This document shows, piece after piece, positions 33,179 to 40,477 of a stretch of 64,000 nt of DNA (its first letter is position 1; every line of letters begins with the position of its first letter). This DNA is from Halobaculum litoreum (lineage in GTDB: Archaea; Halobacteriota; Halobacteria; Halobacteriales; Haloferacaceae). The stretch is from positions 992,001 through 1,056,000 of the forward strand of contig NZ_CP126156.1 in assembly GCF_030127125.1 (NCBI RefSeq), in the 5' to 3' direction. Position numbers and translations under genes: made by a program. The notes under the pieces were generated by a model that was not told the origin of the DNA, made no database searches, and saw only the letters and a program-made list of their open reading frames with translations.

Positions 33179-34888
33179 TCACCCCCAACTGCCGGGGAGC
33201 GTCCGCTCGTTCGCCAGGAGGAGTTCGATCGTCGCTTCGACCGTCGCGAACTCCCGGCCGCGCCGCACGGTCCCCGCGTCGGGGTCCCACTCGACGTAGC
33301 CGGCGTACGCGAGTTTCGGGAGGTGGACGTGTCGGAGCGCGAGCCGGTCGCGGTCGGTCGCGGTCGCCGCGACGTCGGCCGCCCGCACCTCCCCGTCGCC
33401 GCGCACCAGCCGTTCGAGCACGCGCCGCCGGACCGGGTGTGCGAGTTGCGTGAACAGTTCGTCCTGCCGATGGGTGTCGGTCGAACCGTTCTCGCCCGAC
33501 GACTGTGTGCCACCGATTCCCATACACGGTGGTACGCGGACGGACGTGATACGTGTTGACGCTATGCTTCTTAGCTCCTCGAAGAACCACCGCAGCAGCT
33601 TCGCCTCCGCCCGGCGGAGGTGTCGCAGCCACGTCGACGACGCGATCCCCATCGCCGTCGCCACGTCCTCGGCACTGCTCGCCCGCGGCCACTCGAAGTA
33701 GCCCCCGAGGTAGGCGGCGCGGAGCGTCTCCCGTTGCCGGTCGGTCAAGGCTCCCGTGAGCGAGTCGCGGTACTGTCGGGTGGTCCGGATCGGTCGATCG
33801 AGCGTCCGCTTCGCGACGATCGTCGCGTCCGGGTACGCCGCCCGGATCCGGTCGGTCAGCTCCTGCAGGTCGGCGTCGGCCCCGATCTCGGAGACGACGG
33901 TCGTCGTCGTCCCCGACGTCGTCATCGACCGAACGCTCGCGCCGGCCAGCGTCAACGTCCGCGCCGGGGAGCGGTCGGTGTCGAGCTCGACGAGCGCGGC
34001 CTCGTCGTCCGTCGTCACGACTCTGACCGCGGCAAGGTCCGGGAGATCGGCGGCGGCCGCGGCGACCGCGTCGCCGTCGGCGCCGACCACGGTCACGTAG
34101 TGGAGCAGCCGGTCGTCGGACGTCGGGACGACTCCCTCGAACTCGCACCGGTCGCCCACGGCCGCCGCGAGGTCGGACAGCACGGTCGCCTCGGGGATCC
34201 GGAACGTCACCTCGATGACCGCGTCGGCGGCCAACGACCGTTGATAGCGTTCGGCACGTCGCCGCTCGCGGCCCGCCTCCACCCGCGCCTCGTGGCGCTC
34301 CGTCACGTCCCGGAGGATCGCGAGGTGGCGCCCGGGGAGGACGTCCGGCGTCGCCGCGAACTCGACGGTTCGCCGCTCCCCGTCCGGACGCTGGAGCGGG
34401 AACAACCCCCGGTCGAGCCCGTCCGAACGGAAGTCGCCCCACGCGCTCTCCACGTCGTAGCCCGGGGCGGCGAAGTCGGTGATGCGCTCGCCCAGCACCG
34501 CCTCGTACGGGAGCCCCAACAGTTCACAGGCCGCCGGGTTGGCGTCGACGTAGCGGGCGTCGTCGTCGGCGATCAGGATCGCGTCGAACGCCGCCTCGAA
34601 GACGGCGCGGTACTGCCTCGCCTTGTCGAGGTCCGTGTCGTCGCCCTCCGACGGCCGATCGGTCCCGGCGCCCGCCGCCGGGAGCCACCACACTCGCCCT
34701 CGAGCACCGACCTTCTTGGTCCGGAGGTCGCCGTCGGCGGCCAACCGTCGGAGCCGCTTGTACGCCGTGGTCCGGGCGCACCCGACCGCCTCGGCGACCT
34801 CCGTCGACGTGAACGGCTCGCCCGGCGCACCCTCGAACACGCTCACCAGCCCGCCGCCGCGATACCGCCCGCTCCCCCCCTCCTTCAT
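33179..34888 (-). CDS. Bat-type PAS/HTH regulator, in-frame with a C-terminal DUF7344 winged helix
   Basis: The 569-residue reading has an N-terminal winged helix (FTSTEVAEAVGCARTTAYKRL, about 22-75), a PAS domain (about 96-215), a bacterioopsin-activator GAF/HTH module (about 230-440) with DRQRETLRAAYLGGYFEWPR and the HTH_10 end, and after WFFEELRSIAS a second winged helix of the DUF7344 type. The last 114 residues could be an independent gene (ATG 33523) with its own TATA-like box at 33547-33556. The junction is AT-richer and a stop (TAA) lies one frame away. It diverges from pilA and may control it. ATG 34888 is followed by a G7 run. Confidence 0.75.
   Translation of the reverse strand: MKEGGSGRYRGGGLVSVFEGAPGEPFTSTEVAEAVGCARTTAYKRLRRLAADGDLRTKKVGARGRVWWLPAAGAGTDRPSEGDDTDLDKARQYRAVFEAAFDAILIADDDARYVDANPAACELLGLPYEAVLGERITDFAAPGYDVESAWGDFRSDGLDRGLFPLQRPDGERRTVEFAATPDVLPGRHLAILRDVTERHEARVEAGRERRRAERYQRSLAADAVIEVTFRIPEATVLSDLAAAVGDRCEFEGVVPTSDDRLLHYVTVVGADGDAVAAAAADLPDLAAVRVVTTDDEAALVELDTDRSPARTLTLAGASVRSMTTSGTTTTVVSEIGADADLQELTDRIRAAYPDATIVAKRTLDRPIRTTRQYRDSLTGALTDRQRETLRAAYLGGYFEWPRASSAEDVATAMGIASSTWLRHLRRAEAKLLRWFFEELRSIASTRITSVRVPPCMGIGGTQSSGENGSTDTHRQDELFTQLAHPVRRRVLERLVRGDGEVRAADVAATATDRDRLALRHVHLPKLAYAGYVEWDPDAGTVRRGREFATVEATIELLLANERTLPGSWG
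33547..33556 (-). promoter_or_regulatory. possible internal promoter for a separate DUF7344 gene
   Basis: ACGTATCACG on the minus strand is centred 28 nt before ATG 33523, inside the longer regulator reading. It supports the idea that the DUF7344 part was a separate gene. Confidence 0.35.
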
Positions 34889-35006
34889 ACCGTGTCGGAC
34901 GCGAGCCGATTCGATATCGTTGACGGTACTCCGGACCCGGGGGCGTCCCGACCCGCACGATCGACGCTCGCTCCGGCGCGACCGACCCACAACACGACGG
35001 CTCGCT

Positions 35007-35020
35007 GATAATTATTTATC
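35007..35020 (+). promoter_or_regulatory. strong TATA box of the pilin gene
   Basis: GATAATTATTTATC is the most AT-rich core promoter in the window. It predicts a transcript start near 35037-35042, giving a leader of about 90 nt before the pilin ATG, unlike the leaderless pattern elsewhere. Confidence 0.65.
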
Positions 35021-35044
35021 GGATGTGATTCTATGGACAAAAGG

Positions 35045-35105
35045 GTTATTAGGGATAACGGTCGTAGCGTGGCCTACAGGACTACCGGGGGATGGAGCCC
35101 TCCGG
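35045..35105 (+). promoter_or_regulatory. structured 5' leader of the pilin mRNA
   Basis: Two hairpins can form in the predicted leader. GTTAT (35045-35049) pairs with ATAAC (35055-35059). CCGG-GGG (35085-35091) pairs with CCC-CCGG (35098-35105, one bulged T) around a hexaloop ATGGAG that contains a ribosome-binding-like GGAG. A G7 tract follows at 35104-35110. Confidence 0.4.
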
Positions 35106-35128
35106 GGGGGACTGTGGAAACCGAACCA

Positions 35129-35530
35129 ATGGACTTCAACGCACTCTTCGACGACGACCGCGCCGTCAGCCCGGTGATCGGTGTGATCCTCATGGTCGCG
35201 ATCACAGTGATCCTCGCGGCGGTGATCGGCTCGTTCGTCCTCGGCCTCGGCAACAGCGTACAGCAGACGGCACCGAACGCGAACTTCCAGTTCGACTTTG
35301 ACAGTGGCACCGACACGGCTGTGGCAACGCACACTGGTGGTGACTCCATCCCGGCGAACCAACTGGAAGTAGTCGCAGGTAACACGACCACGACTTGGGG
35401 AAGTGACCCCGTAACTGCCGGTGTATCCTCCGGCGACGTCGACACGAGCGGTGCAGACACCGTCCGCGTGATCTGGTCGTCCGAGAACAACGAGACGTCT
35501 CAGACGCTCGCCGAGGAGAGCACCCCGTAA
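35129..35530 (+). CDS. pilA: type IV pilin (DUF1628 family)
   Basis: The 133-residue prepilin has a short N-terminal leader ([14 protein letters not shown]) followed by [20 protein letters not shown], the class III signal cut by prepilin peptidase PibD, and a beta-rich head of about 95 residues that starts [18 protein letters not shown]. Asn/Thr content is high, with sites for N-glycosylation (NTT, NET). It should be the major subunit of an adhesion pilus served by one of the nearby PilB/PilC sets. Start 35129 is chosen over 35033 because that ATG precedes the predicted transcript start. GC is lower than in neighbours. Confidence 0.93.
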   Translation: MDFNALFDDDRAVSPVIGVILMVAITVILAAVIGSFVLGLGNSVQQTAPNANFQFDFDSGTDTAVATHTGGDSIPANQLEVVAGNTTTTWGSDPVTAGVSSGDVDTSGADTVRVIWSSENNETSQTLAEESTP

Positions 35531-35614
35531 CGCCGCGGACCGTTTCGCGCTTTTCGCAGACGCACTAGACCGATAGCCCTGCCTACACTTCACGACTGAT
35601 ACTCTGAAACGAAC

Positions 35615-35623
35615 GTTTATACC
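35615..35623 (+). promoter_or_regulatory. TATA box for the large pilin-like gene
   Basis: GTTTATACC is centred 28 nt before ATG 35646, giving the large pilin-like gene its own promoter separate from pilA. Confidence 0.6.
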
Positions 35624-35645
35624 GTGGCTTCCCGTTGTCCGCACG

Positions 35646-37070
35646 ATGCCTTCAGGGGGGCCTCGCGGGCGTCGGGCGCAGGGCGACGTGATCGGGATCG
35701 TGTTGTTGCTGGCGATCACCGTCATCGGCGCCGGCACCGTCGTCGCGTTCGGCGGCGACGCCATCGACGGGATCCGCGAGTCGGCGACGACCGGCGCGGC
35801 CGAGCAGTCGATGACGCAGTTCGACTCCAAGGCCAGCCTCGTCGCCCACGGCGAGAGCGACACCCAGCGCGTTCGCCTCGCCGGGGCGGCCGACGGGGAA
35901 CGGGTCGTCGACGCCGACGCCGGGTGGATGAACCTCACGGTCAGGAACGCCACCACCGGCGCGGTCGAGGAGGAACTCGGCAACGTCACCCTCGGCGCGG
36001 TCGTCTACCGCGACGGCGACGCCAGCGTCGCCTACCAAGGTGGCGGGGTGTGGCGGCAGTCGGCCGACGGCAGCTCGATGGTGTCGCCGCCGGAGTTCCA
36101 CTACCGCGGGACGACGCTGACGCTCCCGCTCGTCCGGGTCGCCGGCGACCGCCGCCTCGACGAGGAGGTCGTCGTCCGACGGGCGAACGCGTCGACGGCG
36201 GTGTACCCCGACGCGAGCGCGGGGTACGCCAACCCCCTCGACGACGGGAAGGTCGTGATCACGGTCGGGAGCACGTACTACGAGGCGTGGGGTCGGTTCT
36301 TCGAGCAACGGACGAGCGGCGACGTCGTGGTCGACCACGGCAACGAGACCGCCACCGTCGAGCTGATCGTGCCGTTCGACACCGACTTCGACAACGCCGT
36401 CGCGTCGACCGCGCCCGGCGGCATCGACGCGAACCCCGGACCGCCGCCCAACCCCTACAACGTCGGCGTGTTCCAGCCGTCGGCCGACGACCTGATCGAG
36501 TCGCGCGTCGACGAGTGCGTGAACGACGCCGGCGCCTGCAACGAGTCGGCGCCGCCGGGGACGCTCGTGGGCGCCGAGTCGTACTTCGTGAACGGGAGCT
36601 ACGCCGGCGACCTCACGGTCGACACCGCCGGCGGGAACGTGAGCCTCGTCGTGGCCGAGGACTTCGAGCCCGACTCCGTCACCGTCTCCGGGGGCGGTGT
36701 GTTGACCGTGTACGTCCGGGGGGACGTCGCCGTCGACGGCGGCGACACCGTCAACAACGGCGGCGACGCCCAGGACGTCCGCGTCGTCGTTCACTCCGAC
36801 GGCTCCGTGAACTTCAACGGCAAGTACCGCTTCATCGGGTTTCTCTACGCGCCGGGCTCCGACGTCGACCTGAACGGGGGCGGCGGGAAGAACCACAAGA
36901 ACGTCGAGGGCGGCATCGTCGGCGAGACGATCGACATCAACGGGAAGCCCAACAAGTTCGAGTACGACCCCACGGTCGCGAGCATCGACCTCGACGTGAC
37001 CGCCAGCACGGCGCCGCGGATCACGTTCCTCCACGTGTCTGTCACCGAGGTCCGCGTCGAGGAGGACTGA
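35646..37070 (+). CDS. large pilin-like surface protein (DUF7289 start, DUF7305-like polymer-forming end)
   Basis: The 474-residue protein begins with a class III-type signal (GRRAQGDVIGIVLLLAITVIG), so its N-terminal helix could join a pilus. Residues 40-260 form a beta-rich region related to the DUF7289 protein at 37119 (AYYxAWGRFFE segment). After a Pro linker near 265, residues 315-440 are a repetitive beta region (VSGGGVLTVYVRGDVAVDGG; NFNGKYRFIGFLYAPGSDVD; GGIVGETIDING) like DUF7305 or other polymer-forming/beta-helix domains. A tip adhesin or minor pilin is inferred. Confidence 0.75.
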   Translation: MPSGGPRGRRAQGDVIGIVLLLAITVIGAGTVVAFGGDAIDGIRESATTGAAEQSMTQFDSKASLVAHGESDTQRVRLAGAADGERVVDADAGWMNLTVRNATTGAVEEELGNVTLGAVVYRDGDASVAYQGGGVWRQSADGSSMVSPPEFHYRGTTLTLPLVRVAGDRRLDEEVVVRRANASTAVYPDASAGYANPLDDGKVVITVGSTYYEAWGRFFEQRTSGDVVVDHGNETATVELIVPFDTDFDNAVASTAPGGIDANPGPPPNPYNVGVFQPSADDLIESRVDECVNDAGACNESAPPGTLVGAESYFVNGSYAGDLTVDTAGGNVSLVVAEDFEPDSVTVSGGGVLTVYVRGDVAVDGGDTVNNGGDAQDVRVVVHSDGSVNFNGKYRFIGFLYAPGSDVDLNGGGGKNHKNVEGGIVGETIDINGKPNKFEYDPTVASIDLDVTASTAPRITFLHVSVTEVRVEED

Positions 37071-37118
37071 GCGCGGCCGGGGCGGGTCGGACGCGGGTCT
37101 CCGGGCGCTCGCGCCGCC

Positions 37119-37868
37119 TCACCGCTCCAGTTCGACGCCGACGGCGGTCTGTTGGACGACGACGCTCTCGACGTCCTCGATCCGGTAGGTGACGGTGCCG
37201 TCGGCGGGGTCGGCGTCGACCGGCTGCATGCCCTGTTCCTCGAAGTAGCGTCCCCAGGCGTCGGCCCACGGCGAGGTGACGGTCACGGTCACGTCGATGT
37301 CCGGGCCGTCCGCCGAGACCAACTCCGCGGCCACGCCGCGCCCGACGACGTCCGTCCGGAGGAGCACGGTGGAGCTCCCGCCGAGCGCGCTCCGGTCGGC
37401 CGTCCGGCCGGCGATCACGAGCGGGATCAGCGTGTGATCGTCGACCACCCAGCCCGGGCCGTCGCGCATCACCGCCCCGCCGGGGTCGTCCCTGACGACC
37501 GCGCCGTACGTCGAGGCGACGGTGGTCCCCTCGTGCGAGTAGGTGATCGGCGTGCTGGTCGCGTTCAGCGTCACGTTCGCCCCCGACCCGGCGTCGACCG
37601 CCTCGACGGTGATCGCGGTGGACCCGTTGACCGCGAGCACTCCCCCGTTCAGTTTGATCTCGGTCGCCCGGCTCGGCGCGCCCTCCCGGGCCATGTCGTC
37701 GACGTTGTCGTCGAGGACCTCGAACGCCCGCTCCATGTTCTCCAGCTGTTCGTCCGACCGGAGGTCCTGCAGGGCGGGGTAGCCCGCCGCGTACACCGTG
37801 CCGACCGTCAGGACGATGAGCGAGAACACGAGCACGAAGCCGATCGCGTCGCTCTGTGCGCGGGTCAC
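37119..37868 (-). CDS. DUF7289 family pilin-like protein
   Basis: The 249-residue protein starts TRAQSDAIGFVLVFSLIVLTVG, a pilin-like signal with a hydrophobic helix at about 9-28, then a coiled segment (LENMERAFEVLDDNVDDMAREG) and a beta-rich head with WADAWGRYFEEQG. The GTG start overlaps the previous stop as GTGA. It is the last gene of the pilus operon that starts at 45630. It probably acts as a minor pilin of that system. Confidence 0.8.
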   Translation of the reverse strand: MTRAQSDAIGFVLVFSLIVLTVGTVYAAGYPALQDLRSDEQLENMERAFEVLDDNVDDMAREGAPSRATEIKLNGGVLAVNGSTAITVEAVDAGSGANVTLNATSTPITYSHEGTTVASTYGAVVRDDPGGAVMRDGPGWVVDDHTLIPLVIAGRTADRSALGGSSTVLLRTDVVGRGVAAELVSADGPDIDVTVTVTSPWADAWGRYFEEQGMQPVDADPADGTVTYRIEDVESVVVQQTAVGVELER

Positions 37869-38347
37869 GCCGACCGCACCTCCAGATCCGCCCCGGTGTA
37901 CACGATCTCGAGGTCGCCGCCCGAGACGGACGCTGCGGCCACCGGCGTGGCGGTCGCCGCCGACACCGACACGCGCACGTCCACCGACGTGGTCGACAGC
38001 GCGATGGTGGCGGGGTCGCCCGGCACCACCTCGACGGTGTACGTCGTCCCCGCGATGGTGTCGGGGTACGACCCGCGGACGACGACCTCGTCCGCGCCGG
38101 CGGCGACGAGCCGGTCGGCCGCGACGAGCCGGCCCGCCAACTGCTGCCCGACGACCTCCAGGCCCTCGCGGGTCGTCGCCTCGCGCTGGCTGTCGACGGT
38201 CCCGCCGGCGGCGACGAGCAGCCCGCTGATCAACAGCGCGGTGATCCCGAGCGTCAGCACGTACGACAGCGCGGTCGACGTCGCCCGGTCGCGCGAGTGG
38301 GGAGCTGACCCGCCGGGCGCGCCGTCGCGCCGCTTGTGGTCAGTCAT
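37865..38347 (-). CDS. DUF7266-like pilin-related protein
   Basis: The 160-residue protein has a basic, disordered N-terminus, the pilin-like segment RATSTALSYVLTLGITALLISG and a beta head. Start ATG 38347 overlaps the upstream gene's stop by a few bases (ATGACTGA), so translation is coupled. The position in the operon (between DUF7289 and DUF7261 proteins) agrees with the haloarchaeal Tad-like pilus gene sets. Family number is from memory and tentative. Confidence 0.72.
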   Translation of the reverse strand: MTDHKRRDGAPGGSAPHSRDRATSTALSYVLTLGITALLISGLLVAAGGTVDSQREATTREGLEVVGQQLAGRLVAADRLVAAGADEVVVRGSYPDTIAGTTYTVEVVPGDPATIALSTTSVDVRVSVSAATATPVAAASVSGGDLEIVYTGADLEVRSA

Positions 38348-39339
38348 CGTGCTCACCCGGGGCGACCCGGACCGTGTCCGCGTACTCCAGTTCGGCCGTC
38401 TGGTAGCTGATCGGCACCTCCACCGCGTAGACGGCGGGGACGTAGTACGGCGACCCGTCGCCGGGGTCGCCGTTGAGGTTCACGAGCCCGAGCAGCCCGG
38501 TGCCGCCCTCGGCGGTGAGTTCGTACGTCCCGACGGCGTTCGTCCCGTTCCGGTACCGCAGGTCGTAGTCGCCGGCGGTCCCCGCCGCCCAGTCGAGCCC
38601 GGGACACGGGTCGCCCGCGAGCGTGCCGGCGGTGAGGTCGACCGTCGCCGTCGCGGCGTCGACCGCGCAGACCTCGACGGCGGCGCCCCGGGCTCCCGCA
38701 CGGCGACCGCGACCTCGTCGTTGTCCGCGGCCCGTCGGTAGACGTACGCGCGCCACTCGTCGGCGCCATCGTCGACGACGACGGTGAACGCGTCGCCGAG
38801 CGACCCCGGCGACGCGGGTTCCAGCGACGACCGGTCGACGGTCGCGGTGAACGCGCGCACCGACTCCGTGTCGCCAACGACCGTCCAGTCGTCCACGCCG
38901 TCGTCGGAGCGGAACGCCCGGCTCCCGTCGGTGTGGCGGACGAGCGTCCCCTCGACGTACGTCGCCGACCCCGTCTCGACCCGGGCGCCGGCGGCCAACC
39001 GGGCGGCCGACCCGCGCAGCAGGGCGTCGGCTCGACGACGCCGGCCGAGACGTTCGCCTCCAGCGCCGTCCACGAGCCGTACTCGGCGGCGTTCTCCCGT
39101 TCGACGACCCCGCCGACCCCGTCGACGACCGACGCGCGGTAGCCCAGCGCGTCGTGCTCGCCGACGCCGTCCTCGCGGGTCGCGAGGTTCTCGGTGAAGA
39201 TGGCCGTGTTCGCCAACAGCACCAGCGCGACCAACACGACCGCGAGGGCGAGTCCGGTCACGAGGACGAGTTGGCCGCGCTCGTCGCCGTCGCTCCCGCC
39301 CGGCCCGGCGTCGTCCCGGCGTCGCCTCAGATCCGCCAT
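38340..39339 (-). pseudogene. DUF7261-like pilin-related protein, doubly frameshifted
   Basis: Three frames give one protein of about 333 residues. It starts with an acidic N-terminus and the helix GQLVLVTGLALAVVLVALVL, continues to AGVVEP; adding one base near 39028-39030 gives EPDALLRGSAARLAAGARVE; adding one in the CCCC at 38686-38689 gives REPGGAAVEVCAVDAATATV and the end TVRVAPGEHDD. The repaired protein is one continuous pilin-like chain with a large beta head. It overlaps its neighbours by 13 and 8 bp, so the operon is otherwise intact, and sequence error is likely. Confidence 0.75.
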
Positions 39340-39923
39340 ACGACGATTCGCACCTCCATGACGCCGTACAGCGGGCCGTCGGGGTCGGCGTCCCCGACGT
39401 AGAACTCCCGGTCGGGCGCGGCCGCCACGTCGGCGAGCGTGCCCGCGCCGTCGCCGACGGGGTCGTCGTCGAACAGGACCACCGTCCGGCTCGCGGCGAC
39501 GGCGTTGTCGCTGGGCGAGCCCATGTACACGATCCGGGTGCGACCCTGCCCGCCGGCGGTCGTCCGGTAGCGCACCTCGACGTTGAACGCGACGCGTTCG
39601 TCCCCGAACGTCCGGTTCAACGTCGCTCCCAACCCGGTGTCGGTGAACGGCGACCGGGCGTTCTCGTACACGCCCCCCTCGCCGCTGTCGACGAACCGCT
39701 GTCCCGACGTGTTCCAGTACAGCAGCGCCGGCGCGAGCGTCCCGTTGGCCTCCGCGGCCGCGAGGGTCCCCTCCGCCACCGCCGCCTGCTGGTTCTCGAT
39801 GTGCTGGTTGGAGGTACTCGCCGTGAGCGGCGTCACCGCCGTCGCCTGCAGCGCGAACAGGACGCCGCTCAACAGGATGATCGCCGCCGCGAACCCCTCC
39901 AGCGTGTGTGCTTGTGCGCGCAT
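39327..39923 (-). CDS. DUF7288-like pilin-related protein
   Basis: The 198-residue protein begins MRAQAHTLEGFAAAIILLSG, the pattern of this small-pilin family with the hydrophobic helix at about 9-30, followed by a helical stretch (IENQQAAVAEGTLAAAEANG) and a beta head ending MEVRIVVWRI. Start and the previous stop share one base (TGATG). It is a probable minor pilin of the operon at 37.1-45.6 kb. Confidence 0.75.
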   Translation of the reverse strand: MRAQAHTLEGFAAAIILLSGVLFALQATAVTPLTASTSNQHIENQQAAVAEGTLAAAEANGTLAPALLYWNTSGQRFVDSGEGGVYENARSPFTDTGLGATLNRTFGDERVAFNVEVRYRTTAGGQGRTRIVYMGSPSDNAVAASRTVVLFDDDPVGDGAGTLADVAAAPDREFYVGDADPDGPLYGVMEVRIVVWRI

Positions 39924-40477
39924 CACCACACCCTCACGATCAGCGTCGCGTCGCGGCCGTCGAGCAGTACCGCCCGCCGCGACACCGACACGTCGGCGCC
40001 GCGGGGCGGCGCCTCCCCGGCCGCGAGCGTCGTCCCGTCGACGGTCGCGACGGCGTCGCCCGGGGTTTCGACGACCGTGACGTTCAGCGACCGGACGGTC
40101 GTGTCGACGCCCAGCGCGGCCGACAGGTCGCTCGCGTCGTCGTCGAAACGGCAGTCGGCGTCGGGCCCGACGGTGTCGAAGAAGTCCGCGGTACACGTGG
40201 CGTTCAACACCGACGGCCGCGTCGGAGCCGCGACGAGCAGGCCGTTCGCCAGCCGGTCGGCCGAGCGGTCCGCGACGACGGTCGCCTCGGTCGCGTCGTC
40301 GGTGAACGGCGCCGTCAGCGACGGGGCGAACGCGAACACGAACGCCACCACCAGCAGGAACACGCTGATGCCGACGGCGTAGTCGATGGTCGTCTGTCCG
40401 CGATCACGGCCCGCGTGCCCGCCCGCTCGCGCGGTCGGGACGCGCCCCCGTCGTTCGACCGGTCCCCCCGAGGGCAT
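39923..40477 (-). CDS. DUF7287-like pilin-related protein
   Basis: The 184-residue protein has a basic N-terminus of about 27 residues ending in DRGQTTIDYAVGISVFLLVVAFVFAF, a TadE/pilin-like signal with Thr-Ile-Asp before the helix, and a soluble region that contains two Cys (NATCTADFF; DADCRFDDD) likely to form a disulfide outside the cell. It shares one base with the PilC stop (TGATG). It is a probable pseudopilin. Confidence 0.75.
   Translation of the reverse strand: MPSGGPVERRGRVPTARAGGHAGRDRGQTTIDYAVGISVFLLVVAFVFAFAPSLTAPFTDDATEATVVADRSADRLANGLLVAAPTRPSVLNATCTADFFDTVGPDADCRFDDDASDLSAALGVDTTVRSLNVTVVETPGDAVATVDGTTLAAGEAPPRGADVSVSRRAVLLDGRDATLIVRVW

Noticed and set aside
35050-35059. TAGGGATAAC, part of the I-SceI meganuclease recognition sequence
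   Set aside because: Only 10 of 18 bases match, with no homing endonuclease or intron in the window.
35033-35128. An earlier ATG extending the pilin N-terminus by 32 residues
   Set aside because: The ATG lies before the predicted transcript start, and the residues do not resemble a prepilin leader.
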